Assembly (NCBI GenBank): GCA_033675545.1
Contig: JAWDGP010002524.1
Coordinates: forward strand, 62,001-126,000
Direction: 5' to 3'
Source: Elysia crispata
Taxonomy: Eukaryota; Mollusca; Gastropoda; Plakobranchidae
DNA: 64,000 nt
The translations under genes were made by a program, and so were the position numbers. Of this stretch, positions 39,631 to 59,100 are shown piece by piece. Under the pieces are notes generated by a model. It saw only the letters and a list, made by a program, of their open reading frames with translations, made no database searches and had not been told where the DNA came from. The stretch's first letter is position 1. Each line of letters opens with the position of its first letter.

Positions 39631-40109
39631 TTATATTTATCCCAAATTCGAAACATGATTGTGATAAGGAGGAATAATGCAGACACGAAAATACTCTTTT
39701 TATAAACAGAACCTTATTAATCTAAAGATAAGTCTTACAGCATTCTTATATTTATCCCAAATTCGAAACATGATTGTGGTAAGGAGGAATAACGCAGGAT
39801 TCGACTAAGCTATAATTATTATTATCCAAAATTCGGAAACCCTTAAATACGAGAACGAAGGAGAGGAGTGCAAAGCAGGTAAACTGGTAAAGCACCCAAT
39901 ATAAATATTTTTACGGTTAAAAACCAACGATAACACACTGAAGATTCCACTTATTTCAGTAGACCTTTGTTTTCTTATCTCTATTTGCCAGTTTTCAAAC
40001 GGCGACGATTTGCTAATTTTCAATGACTTTATTTCCATTTGTTATTTAAATGTTGAGTTCTGATTGTAGGCCCCTACATTTAATATGCAACATAACTCTG
40101 TCTTTTTCG

Positions 40110-40141
<32 letters not shown>

Positions 40142-40390
40142 ATTGTTGTTTTGTTTTGTTTTGTTTTTCTTTGTTTTTTTCTTTTTTTTTTTTTTGTTTT
40201 TTGTTTTTTTGGGTTTTTTTTTTTTTTTTGTTAAAAAGTATTTAAAATAATGTGTGCAGGTCTACTTAAAATACAATTTTTTTCCTTTAAATTTTCAATC
40301 ATCCCCAAAAAATTATCTCGACAGACACGAATATACTCTTTTTATAAACAGAACCTTACTAATCTAAAGATAACTCTTACAGCATTCTTC
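39631..40390. repeat. 115-bp tandem duplication, second unit split by a 0.5-kb insertion
   Basis: Unit 1 is 39,631-39,745. Unit 2 starts at 39,746 and matches to about 39,797, then resumes at about 40,324 (ACACGAATATACTC) and runs to about 40,390. The intervening 0.53 kb therefore looks inserted after the duplication. The insert contains (GTT)n and poly-T. A 3-bp CAG occurs at both junctions, a possible short target duplication. Confidence 0.65.
40108..40235. repeat. (GTT)n and poly-T tract
   Basis: A GTT trinucleotide run followed by T-rich sequence broken by single G. It gives spurious leucine/phenylalanine-rich frames. Confidence 0.9.
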
Positions 40391-40492
40391 TTTTTTACCC
40401 CAATTTTTAAGAGAGATTCGTCCGCGCCGTAGGTCTTTGTCGAAGGTAATCTCACAATTCAAAAAGAAAGAAGAAAAAAAAAATAATCACAG

Positions 40493-40493
<1 letters not shown>

Positions 40494-40552
<59 letters not shown>

Positions 40553-40602
40553 TGTCTCTCTCTCTCTCTATCTCTATCTATCTATCTATCTCTATCTCTC
40601 TC
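40494..40602. repeat. (CT)n microsatellite
   Basis: Over 50 bp of pure CT, then CT/TATC mixtures, about 110 bp in all, in the SPG11-CDK7 intergenic region. Confidence 0.9.
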
Positions 40603-40878
40603 GATAGAAAGCAAAAAACACCACACTTGGAGGATAACTTGGTAATTATAAAGGATCCAAAAGGACGCGTGTGTGTCTATAAATAGTATAATACAAGATC
40701 TAAACGGAAATAGGCACACAACTTTATAATTACGGGACAAAAAAGAAATAACAAAAGTATTATCAATTCAACTTTAAACGTTTCACTGTGTAAGCTTCGT
40801 CAGTTTAAATTAACTTAGTTTCTCTCTTTCTTTCTTTCTTTCTTTCTTTTTCTGTCTATCTTATATCAAGAAGCGCCA

Positions 40879-41294
40879 ATGGCTGTGATGTGAGCACCAT
40901 GATATGCATAGGGACACTCTCCGCGGGTTCGAACCTCTCACCGCCTGTAGGTGAGATAAGTGCCTCCCTTTTTCAGTTCCGCCTTAAGATAAGGAGAGCT
41001 GAAGGTCAAGGTGGAAAAAAAAAAAAAACGATTATCGTGTTGTGGAAGGCAACATCAAATATCAAACGAACAGTCTCTTATAATTTATGGCTGTGATGTG
41101 AGCACCATGATATGCATAGGGACACTCTCCGCGGGTTCGAACCTCTCACCGCCTGTAGGTGAGATAAGTGCCTCCCTTTTTCAGTTCCGCCTTAAGATAA
41201 GGAGAGCTGAAGGTCAAGGTGGAAAAAAAAAAAAAACGATTATCGTGTTGTGGAAGGCAACATCAAATATCAAACGAACAGTCTCTTATAATTT
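40879..41294 (+). mobile_element. Two identical 208-bp tRNA-like SINE units in tandem
   Basis: Bases 40,879-41,086 are repeated without a visible difference at 41,087-41,294, including a 14-base A run. Each unit carries GGGTTCGAACCTC (near 40,925 and 41,133), a close match to the RNA polymerase III B box of tRNA genes. A weaker A-box-like TGGCTGTGATGTGAGC lies upstream. The sequence does not fold as a normal tRNA by eye, so a tRNA-derived SINE is more likely. The perfect identity implies a very recent duplication or an assembly artefact. Confidence 0.6.
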
Positions 41295-41337
41295 ATCTTT
41301 CGCTTTTTCTCACGTTTGCCTTTTATGCTTCTTTCCT

Positions 41338-41353
41338 CCCCCCCCCCCCCCCC

Positions 41354-41431
<78 letters not shown>
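41338..41431. repeat. Compound poly-C, (CT)n, (AT)n tract
   Basis: A C run of about 19 bases, then a CT run of about 37, then an AT run of about 37, directly downstream of the SINE pair. It generates meaningless proline/serine/tyrosine-isoleucine repeats in translation. Confidence 0.9.
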
Positions 41432-41433
<2 letters not shown>

Positions 41434-42380
41434 CTCTAAATATCTTGTTCTATCTCTCTCTATCTCTTTTTTTTTTTTCCTCGATACTAGCGCCTGTTAA
41501 AATGGTCAAGATTACAAATATTAAGGTGAAATATACATAACGCATTCTTTTTAAAATTCCCACTTTTTTTCCCATTTTCTCCTAATCTTAATAAAATTGA
41601 GATGTTTTTTTTTCCCTACATTATAATTATGTGATGTGTAAAAAGGAATTATATAGGTCTTATTTCCATGTCTTTGTCTTTATTAAAGTAAATCCCATTC
41701 CCATTCTCTTCTGTAGAAAGTGTCAGGAAAGAAGATTTAACTTTGCTTTTTAGATTTGCATTCTTTCAGGTAGGAAAACAATTTTAACCATAACATTACA
41801 TAGGTTTGGTTATTTCATGGTTAAAAAAATACCATGAGTTATTACCATTATTGAAAAGGATTAGTCGCTTTTATATCACTATTGTTTCCTTTTTGTTTCA
41901 TACAATTCACCGTAATATTTGTAATAATGACCATTTTCGCAGGTGCTGATATGTATATACATATCAAAGGGTAATAACAGTCGAATACCATTTGCGTTGA
42001 TAGTGGGATATATTACTTCCCGTAATAAAGTCAAAAGTTTTATTAATTTGATGCTTGTTTAGCTCTTCTGTTTTGTTTTGTTTTTAATACATTTTGTCAC
42101 AATTTTATTAAAACCACTAGTTTTATCTTAGCGGTGAAATAGCTCAGTCTTACCAGTGAAGATATGAAAATCTTTTATTGATTTTAATCAAATTAGCAAT
42201 ACAACCATAAGATTAAGAGACGTGGATTAGGGATTAATGGTATTAATATTGTTTTTTGATCAATCCTCTAGTAAAAACATGTCTTATAGTTTAACCAATA
42301 TTGCCATCGTTTAGATTTTGCTTCCAAAAGTTCTCACATTATTTGTTAATTTCTGTATTAAGTCTTGCTAAGAACTCTTT
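41432..42380. other. Intergenic, nothing recognised
   Basis: AT-rich sequence between the compound microsatellite and the next (AT)n run. No protein-like frame, RNA gene or matching repeat ends were seen. Confidence 0.4.
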
Positions 42381-42386
42381 TATTTA

Positions 42387-42391
42387 TATAT

Positions 42392-42440
<49 letters not shown>
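42387..42440. repeat. (AT)n microsatellite
   Basis: About 54 bp of AT dinucleotides followed by GTAT and GATA runs, immediately before the decayed coding remnant. Confidence 0.9.
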
Positions 42441-42443
<3 letters not shown>

Positions 42444-42527
42444 ATGTATGTATAGATAGATAGACAGATAAATAGATATATATTTATTTATATATACACA
42501 CATATATAGGGTTTTGAAAGTCCTCAA

Positions 42528-43420
42528 TGAACAAAGGCATAATTTTGGATAACTGCTTTCTTTTCCTTGGACGTAATGACAGGTCAACTAAAATCACCAA
42601 CAGTATAATAGAGGCAAAGGCTTATTTTTCCCAGCATGAGAAGCAGCGAGACTTCAGGGACATTTACATTATCAATTGAGAAGTGAATCACGCACTGCCA
42701 CTAACCAGCACCTATGAAGCAGCAAATCATGTCTTTGTTTATATCACAGCAAATTCCTTACTTGGCTTCACACTGACTGGAGTCTGTGAGTGTGATCGAC
42801 CTGTACATACAGTAGTTGGCCAGTTTCATTGTTTATTACTTTAATTACAACATCTCTAACAGCCACAGTGGGACAATGATCAACTCATTTAGTCAAACCC
42901 CCATCTGTTCATTCTGCAGTAGAGTGTAGATGTTTAATAAAATGGAATGATTCATGGATAGAAACACCTCTGATCAGTGGTTTGATGTAGTCTTCTCCAG
43001 TATCCACAGACTTGGACATTTGAAAAAGGTTCAGCATTTTATATGTATTTTGTAAGCAGTTCTCTCTTAACAGAGTGCCCGCATACATGCCTAAAGACCC
43101 TCTTGTCCTTCACACCTCTTGGGCCAAGGGTGTGACTGGGAAAGTACATTGGCTCAATGGTTGCTACTACTACCATTAGTAAAAACTACAGCAAGTGTCT
43201 TGGAGAAATTGATAACCTAAAAAATCAAGTAACTGAAATATTTTGAGCACTGCTGCTGACAGCTTAAACCAGAAACTACAATAGCTATGCAACAATAAAA
43301 GCCAGATAAATGACAAATCCAAACATACAAAATCCCTTCCAATAATTTTATTGAGTGGAACAATGATACTGTACCCAGCTGATCAACAAAAAAGTAAAAT
43401 GATGGTTAGATGAATCATTA
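42528..43420 (+). pseudogene. Possible decayed coding remnant, family unknown
   Basis: From an ATG at 42,528 a frame reads with protein-like composition for about 100 codons with a single internal TGA (near 42,676), including EAKAYFSQHEKQRDFRDIYI and YEAANHVFVYITANSLLGF. Further fragments in other frames follow (DQWFDVVFSSIHRLGHL). Base composition is less AT-biased than the flanks. I do not recognise the family. It could be a dead retrocopy or a piece of a mobile element. Confidence 0.3.
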
Positions 43421-44868
43421 CATATCAACAAAATGAACTGTGAAAGCAAGAATAGTACCGTACCAGCCAAGCACAGAGACAGACATACCAACATGTAAAA
43501 ATTAAACCTTGTTCTCTTGTAGACACATAAACATTCAGCCTGATTAAATCAGTCCTTTATAAAAAAAAAAAACGTCTTTCTCTTTTCACACATAAAAGAT
43601 TTCTATACAGTTGAATTAAAGGCTTTTGTCAGGAGAGTTGACAGGAATCATACTTCATTGATTTTTTTGTTTCACTTTGTCTTTTGTTTTATTTTATCTC
43701 AAACCTTACTTCTCACTATTTTCATTTCATCAGAATGTGAATACATTACTTCTTGGACACATTTTAAAAAAGCTTCAACATAATGGGATTCTCTAAATTT
43801 ACTCCATTTTCTAAAAACCATTCAAATATAAAAATTTTAAACTACGAAAATGTTCATGACATATTTTTTAGCATTGCAAATAATGAGACATAAGGGGCTT
43901 TTTATAAAAATACTTTACATCATACACATGACAAAATGGTTACTTCGAACTATAAATACTTCTTACTTTTTCAAGATGTGAATCGTTTTCCTGAGTCAAT
44001 ATCAGCATGAATTTTGATTAATTATGAAAGAATACGAGTCTAATGCTTACAGAAATTTTGAGCTGGCTAAAAAAATAATAAAATCAATTTATGTTCTTAT
44101 TTTCTTTTATCAAAAACGAAAAAGTACTAGAAAATTATATGTTTTATCTGTCAAAATATGTAAAATTGCAAGCCCCCCCTCAAAAAAAAAAATTATTTCT
44201 TCTCTCCTTTTTGATTGAGTACTTCTACAAAGTTATCAAAAGCTTTAAAAATTAGTGATTGAGATTACACAATTGCATGGAACAACACTTGGTGGAAGAA
44301 ATCAACATCAACCACAGGACTCTATCAATAAATCCTAAAAAACCAGACGTTTCTTCATGCCACCTGAGGAAATTAATAAGAAAAGATTGAAATTAAGAAA
44401 TTAGGCCCCAATGTATCAAAATTTTCTTTTTAAATTGAAACTGCAAAATGAGAGACTAGATCGCTGCATAAATAAACATTCATTCTGATTCCTAGTCTTT
44501 ACTCTAGCATCTAACAAGTAACATATAGAAAATTAAATATAGTGGCCTCCTATTATTATCTTTCTCTCCTGATCTACATATATTATTAGCAATAACAAAA
44601 ACTGTAGGAATTCTATGCAACACATCTATATTGTTTCATACGACAAAGCAATATTGACGAAATTAATTGAAATAATAATGAAAACAAATAATGTAATATT
44701 TAAACTTAACGCTGTATTTTTCCTGCACAGAAACAAGAAAAAAATATAATAATTGCTATGGCAGTAAAAACAGTAATAAAAATCTGATAATGCTTTGTTA
44801 GCTCTATGAATCATTGCAGATGAAATACGCACACGAAAAACAAAAAACACAGACCCAGTGAGACATAC
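43421..44868. other. Intergenic or CDK7 3' region, nothing recognised
   Basis: AT-rich sequence that probably includes the CDK7 3' UTR near its right end. No exon, RNA gene or repeat structure could be supported. Confidence 0.35.
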
Positions 44869-52746
<7,878 letters not shown>

Positions 52747-52839
52747 ATCGTAGAATCAGGATTGAGATCCCAGGAAGCAGGGTACTGTGATAATTTTCTT
52801 GAGGATCTTGACGGTACCACAATGTCTGGTCACACAGAG

Positions 52840-53145
52840 GTTTAGTAGTTCTACTGCAAAGATCTAGAAATATCGAGCATCGTAATGGAATTATTTGTAG
52901 TTTCTAATAAATATTTCAACAACTTAATATCCACTTGCTGACAACCGCATGAACTTCATTTGAAAGAAACAATTCATTATGTGTGTTTCAGACAAACTGA
53001 TAATAGCTGTAACACCTTTCTCACCAATAGCAGAAAATCTAGTATTATAATCCTTCAAAAGAACAAAATGGTTTCAATGATGCACGAATAACTTTAAGTT
53101 TCACATGGAACCATTCACGTGGATGATGCAGACATCAAATTGCAA
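52840..53145 (+). repeat. Inverted repeat, left arm (306 bp)
   Basis: Reverse complement of 53,653-53,955 with only about two substitutions and one 3-bp gap visible. It includes CDK7 intron 1 sequence, the intron 1 acceptor and 14 bp of exon 2. This suggests that the left arm is the original and the right arm an inverted copy. Confidence 0.93.
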
Positions 53146-53513
53146 GAGAAAGCTAGACACAAAATATTAGAAATCAAACAGATCGAATGCCTTCTCTGGT
53201 ATTAGATCTAGTATGAAATGTTAGCTATAAACCCATAGACACGTAATCTCGCCGGGCGAGCATTGTGAGCACGATCTGAAATCCTGATTTGTATACATGG
53301 TAGACATGTTGGATTATGAGCTGGAAATGTTTAGCACAATGGTCAGTAAGAAAAATAGATGATCACTTAGTGCAGTCAGAATGTAAAGTGATTTTATACA
53401 ACAATGTAAAATGTCAATAAATCGCATTGAAACACGATAACAAAATTGCATCACTAAAACATTTGGCCAATATCTACTTATTGTGCCCGGTATTCGTCGA
53501 TAAATGTACTTAC

Positions 53514-53650
53514 CTCTGTGAATTAACTCAATTTTTAAAAATATTTCATAGGGCCTTTAAAATGAGCTCTAATTTTATTGGATGTTTTGACATCTAGGCT
53601 ATGTCCATTAATTTTGCTATTCAATATTTGATAATAATCATCAAAAACCG
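53514..53650 (-). other. CDK7: Probable CDK7 non-coding exon 1 and core promoter
   Basis: On the minus strand a strong donor CAGAG|GTAAGT follows base 53,514, facing the in-phase acceptor at 52,853; no coding sequence is required between them. The transcription start is not visible. The exon lies in the 507-bp spacer between the two inverted repeat arms. Confidence 0.5.
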
Positions 53651-53652
53651 AA

Positions 53653-53955
53653 TTGCAATTTGATGTTTGCATCATCCACGTGAATGGTTCCATGTGAAAC
53701 TTAAAGTTATTCGTGCATCATTGAAACCATTTTGTTCTTTTGAAGGATTATACTAGATTTTCTGCTATTGGTGAGAAAGGTGTTACAGCTATTATCAGTT
53801 TGTCTGAAACACACATAATGAATTGTTTCTTTCAAATGAAGTTCATGCGGTTGTCAGCAAGTGGATATTAAGTTGTTGAAATATTTATTAGAAACTACAA
53901 ATAATTCCATTACGATGCTCGGTATTTCTAGATCTTTGCAGTAGAACTACTAAAC
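53653..53955 (-). repeat. Inverted repeat, right arm (303 bp)
   Basis: Mirror copy of 52,840-53,145, separated from it by 507 bp. It lies upstream of the inferred CDK7 exon 1. There is no coding sequence or obvious terminal motif that would make it a standard transposon end. Confidence 0.93.
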
Positions 53956-54928
53956 ACATGCTGCTTAGTCTACTATTATACCTTTGAAGATACATGTACT
54001 TGCATCATTTTGTCATTTTTTTTCTCATCTTTCTTTTTTGTTTTCCTCATTATTATTTTGAATTTCTTAGAACAGTTTTTGAAACACATGGGTTGAATAT
54101 TTGCTTCTAATACCGACAAATATAGCCTTTTCCCAAGCTTGTTATAAAGTTACATAGAAAAAAGTATTTTTTGTTGTTTTTTTCTTCAGTGAAATTGATC
54201 CAATCTTATAAAAAAAAAACTACTCATTAAGTCTTGAACAAAGATACGATTTGTAATGAATCAGTTGATTAATAGTATTATTGAGGTCTAATTCGAAAAG
54301 AATTAAATGCAAGTTAGGAAATACATCTTTCGACACTATGTTCAGTGACGACTAAAGATTGTTTTTTTAAAACCAGTTCCTCGCCTTTTTTTAAATCCCA
54401 GACTTGCGCAATAGAATTTACATCTTCAAAATTCAATACTAAATCATAAAAAACTTAACCTACACCATACATCCAATGCTTACATCGATACACAAAAGAA
54501 ATGAAGAACATTAATTTTGGTAAATGTCCGTTTCACACGCACAAAGCAGACTAAGCTTCCAATTTCTGTGCATTTGATTATTTTGAAGAACAGATTACGT
54601 AACTGTAGAGTCCACTATAGTACTCTTCTTTCCGATTTATAATTGTGTCCCTTTGGTTTTTTCACGATATATCTTATAAAAACCAGCTGCCTCAAACTAC
54701 TCCAAGTGGTCAAAACTATTTAAAATAGTCGATACTATCCTAATGAATTTGAAGGCTATAACATGAGTAATGGCTTTTAAGATGGTAAACATAAAAGGTA
54801 TGTCCCAAAGGTAATTTGTCATACTGAGGTAAAAAGATGGAAAGAAAAAAAACTCAATGCAAGACCTAGCGATTCAGCCCAACCGTCCCATACATCGCAT
54901 GGTTTTAGACTCGAACTTTTGGTATCCA
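53956..54928. other. Intergenic region upstream of CDK7
   Basis: AT-rich sequence with no recognised coding region or element. It may contain distal CDK7 promoter sequence. Confidence 0.35.
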
Positions 54929-55580
54929 ACAGTATTTCGCTTCTATTTTCGGATTCGAACTAGATCTTTTCAACAAGATGGAAGCGGTGGATACAAATTC
55001 AATCCACACTCAGTCGACATGTAGGAAATTATTTTAGACTCTAGGTGTATACTAGAGATCTTGAATAAAATTAAAAATTGATTGCTTTTAAAAGAGTGGT
55101 AAGTATATCTGCTAGGGGCATTAGGGATAAGTCTTCCTTTTGGTTGCCCAGTTCACAGAGACCATCTAGACCAGCGAAGTACTCTAGATCTAGAGGTCTA
55201 GATTAGACTTAGAGTCTAAATCTAGTAGTAGGCTACATGTACTCACATCTAGATCTAGACTAGAACAGACCTAGAATCTAGACGTAGGCCAAGATATTGA
55301 ACAGTATTTCGTATTCGATCTTTTCAACGTGATGGAAGCAGTGGGTATAAATTAAATCCACACAGTCGAAATATAGGAAATGTAGATCTAGGTCTAATCT
55401 AGAGATCTTGAACAAGTTGAAGTTGAATCAGAAAAATTGATTGGTTGTAAAAGATTTGTTTGTAAATCTTTCAGTAGTATAAAGGATAGGTCTTCATTTT
55501 GACTTGCTAAGTCCATATAAACCAATTTCAACCAGCGATCCAGATCTAGATCTAGATTCTAGAACGTTTAGAGTTAGGAC
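54929..55580. repeat. Diverged direct duplication, 372-bp period
   Basis: Copy A is about 54,929-55,216 and copy B about 55,301-55,580. Shared landmarks include ACAGTATTTCG, TAGATCTTTTCAAC/TCGATCTTTTCAAC, ATGGAAGC, AATCCACAC and ACCAGCGA. The copies differ by several small gaps, so the duplication is older than the other tandem repeats in the window. Both end in TCTAGATC-rich sequence. Confidence 0.75.
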
Positions 55581-56030
55581 TAATCTTAGAAATTCCAGAC
55601 CTCGATCTAGATCAGATATATTTCTCAGTGTCCCATAAGCGCTACTTTAGTTGCCGAGGCCTGCACGGTGTTAATGACCTGACTCTGTGACCTAGATGTC
55701 AACTCAGGTAGACTCAGGCGGCTCTGTGGATGCGCGACACTTTATATTTTTTTTTATATTTTACTGTAATTTCTAACCACAATAATGACAAATATGTTTT
55801 ATTTTAAAGTTTGCATTGAAAAATAAATAAAGCAGGCTATATAGACAAGCAAGAATGAAAACTCTAGCTCAAATACTTTTTTTGTTACATGGCCATAAAC
55901 AGTGCAATGTGCATTTATTGTAGTATATTAGAAAACAATTTAGAATGATTTTTAAAAGGTTGTTACAACTAAATGCAACATGTAATTTTTTTAAAATTTC
56001 ACATAGAGAACTTATCAGCTTTGAATAAAC
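55581..56030. other. Intergenic spacer before the LINE
   Basis: AT-rich spacer with short T runs. Nothing recognised beyond the tail of TCTAGATC words near its start. Confidence 0.4.
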
Positions 56031-56171
56031 TAATAATAATAATAATAATAACCATTTATAAAGCGCCGTATATCACCTTAAATAAAATGCTCTAGGCGCG
56101 TACAGATTTTTCACAATAAAAACAGTAGATATATAATTTGACATCAATAAGACCCTAAAACATGAAAGAGG

Positions 56172-59100
56172 TCACACAAAGGCTTGTTTAAAAAGGAAAG
56201 TCTTTAAATGTCGTTTAAAATTGTCGTGTGTAAAAGATAGTTTCAAATATGCCGGGAGGGCATTCCATTTAATGGAAGAGTAAATTGAAAAAGCCCTATC
56301 ACCTAGCGTTGAATGAGATCGTGGTACAGCTAGTTTATTATTACCACTTGATCTTAAAACTCTATTAGGCCTATGACATTCTAAAATTTCTTGAATATAA
56401 AAAGGAGATATATTTTGAAAAAATTTATGAACAAAGGTCAGTACTTTAAAATCAATTCTTTGCTTAACTGGAAGCCAGTGAAGATCTTTTAAGACAGGTG
56501 TAATGTGCTGATGCTTTTTAGCACAGGATACAATCCTGGCTGCCTGATTTTGTACTCTCTGAAGTTTAATTATTGAGTTAAGAGATACTCCAGTAAGCAA
56601 TGAATTACAGTAGTCTATTCTGCTCATTACTAAAGAGCTGACTAGAAGTTGAGCAGTATCTTTATTAGTATAGCTTCTGATCATGCCAATATTCTTAAGA
56701 TGGTAGTACGATTGCTGACATATGCTATTGATCTGACAAGACATAGTAAAATTTGCGTCTAAATAACATCCCAGATTCTTTACTGAACTTGAAACAGGAA
56801 CGCTGGAACTTTTTATTTGAACACTATTAAAGTTAAGATCTATAAGAGCTTTGTTCGTCCCAAACACGATCACATCTGTTTTATCACTATTTAACTTAAG
56901 TTTGTTAGAGTTCATCCAATCTGCAATTTCAACCACACATTTCTCGATTGACTCCTTTTGGTAAGATGCAGTCTCAAGCGTATTATCAAGTGGTACATAG
57001 AGCTGGGTGTCGTCTGCGTAGAGATGATAATTTACTCCATGCCGCTCTGCAATGTCAGCTACAGGTGCTGTGTACATGGTGAAAAGTAGAGGTCCCAGGA
57101 CAGAACCTTGTGGGACACCATATTTTAGAGGAGATGGAGTTGCTTTGTTATTGTCGATGGATACTGTCTGCGTTCTGTTCTTAAGATAAGCATTAAGCCA
57201 ATAAAGGGCTTTTCCATCGATGCCAAAACGTGAATGCGCGCGAGCCAATAGTATATCATGGTCGATTGAGTCGAAAGCAGCGCTTAAGTCCAGTAGAATC
57301 AACAGAACAGACTTTTTATTATCGATGTAACGGAGGATGTCGTTGGCAACTCTTAGCAAAGCAGACTCAGTGCTGTGATGTTTTTTATAAGCAGATTGAA
57401 AGTTAGTATGAAAATTGTTAAACGCGAGGTGTTGTAAGATTCTGCTCGATACGATTTTTTCGATGAGTTTGGAGATTATCGGTATGTTAGAGACTGGTCT
57501 ATAATTTTTCATCTCCTCCTTATCCAGGGATGCTTTTTTGATTAACGGTGTTACATAGGCCTGCTTCAAGGAAGATGGAAAGTAGTGGTTTGCTAGACTT
57601 GAGTTTATGATGTCAGCTAATGAAGGGGCGAGTTCCTTATGAGCCTCTTTGAAAAGCCAGGCAGGAATTTTATCCAGTACGCAACTTTTGTTTGGCATAG
57701 CGATTATAAGTTTATCGACTTCTTCCACTAAAGCAGGCCTGAATTCTTGCAGAGTCGATGAATGATTAGATGGTGGTTCGTTATTTGGCGTTAAAGTTGA
57801 TTCGCTGTCAAGTTGATTTCTTATATTATCGATCTTGCCGCCAAAGAATGAGCTGAAATTGTTGCACAGCTGTTCAGTGTCATCGTGAGAAGGAAGTACT
57901 GGTTTGTAAGATGAGGTTGGTTTATAAAGGCTTTTCACAAGTTTATAAAGTTCATTAGAATTGCCTTTGCACTCAAAAATCCTTTCTTTAAAATATTTCT
58001 TCTTACTTTTGACCAGCATGTCGTTCACTTTGTTTTTAGCATAGACATAAATCTGTCTGTGTATCTCAAGTCTAGACTTTCTCCACTTTCTCTCAGCACA
58101 TCGGCGCTCTTGTTTTAAGGTGCGTAGTTCATCGGTGTACCAATGGGAGTTCGGGCGGATCGGTACATTTTTAGTTTTAACAGGAGCCAGGAGATCAAGT
58201 ACGGCTTCTACTGTTTCGTTAAAAATCTCTACTTTTTCATGGACAGTCTCTTTGGATGATACTTTCTCTGTCACGTTAGAGTCTACTATTAATTTTCTTA
58301 ACGTGTCACTGTTGATTTTCCTTGTTTTTCTGTATGTTACTTTCTTTTTCTCAGCTTTAGGTTTCTGAAGGTTTAAATCAAAATGAATACAGCTGTGGTC
58401 AGAAATATCACAGTCGTCAACTTTAAGGCTTGACACAATTTGTTCTTTTTTATGAGTTATGATTAAGTCAAGTATGTGTCCGTTCATATGCGTGCTGTTA
58501 TTCACAAATTGAGTGAGATTTACTGACTCTATCAGTTTTGAGAATTCTTCCGCTTTTTTATCTGATGCATCATCAATGTGAAAGTTGAAGTCACCCATCA
58601 ATATCATTTTGCCTGATAGCAGACATCGTTCTAAAATATATTCAGAGAACTCTTTCATGAACATTCCTACGTTTAATTTGTTCTTAGATGATGGCGGAGG
58701 ACGATAGAGACATATGAATCGTAGTAAATTATTGGAGTAGTTGGCAGTTACTTCAAGATGTTCAAAAGACTTGAATTTAATGGTTTTGACCTTCTGAAGC
58801 TTTAGATGTTCTTTGAAAATAATAATAATACCCCCTCCAGTCCTATTTGCTCGTACGTGTAAGTGATTATCATACCCTTCTGGAATAAGATGAGCTAGGG
58901 TCGGGTCCTCCTCACTTGTTAGCCACGACTCAGTAATGCAAAAAATATCAAAGTCGTGATCTAGTATGTAATCACAGATTAGAATTGCTTTATTGCATAC
59001 AGATCTTGCATTTAATAAGCCAACTTTAAAGGTATTATTATTTCTCTTTCCTTGCCCTGTCAGCACAATAAGGTTGTCGGCAATAGTTTTGTTAGTTCTA

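Noticed and set aside
40915-40960. A tRNA gene around GGGTTCGAACC
   Set aside because: The B box is good, but no cloverleaf with acceptor, D and anticodon stems could be drawn; the 208-bp duplicated unit fits a tRNA-derived SINE better.
41011-41540. Plus-strand ORFs of 74-142 codons
   Set aside because: They read through the SINE duplication and the C/CT/AT microsatellites; the translation is simple repeats.
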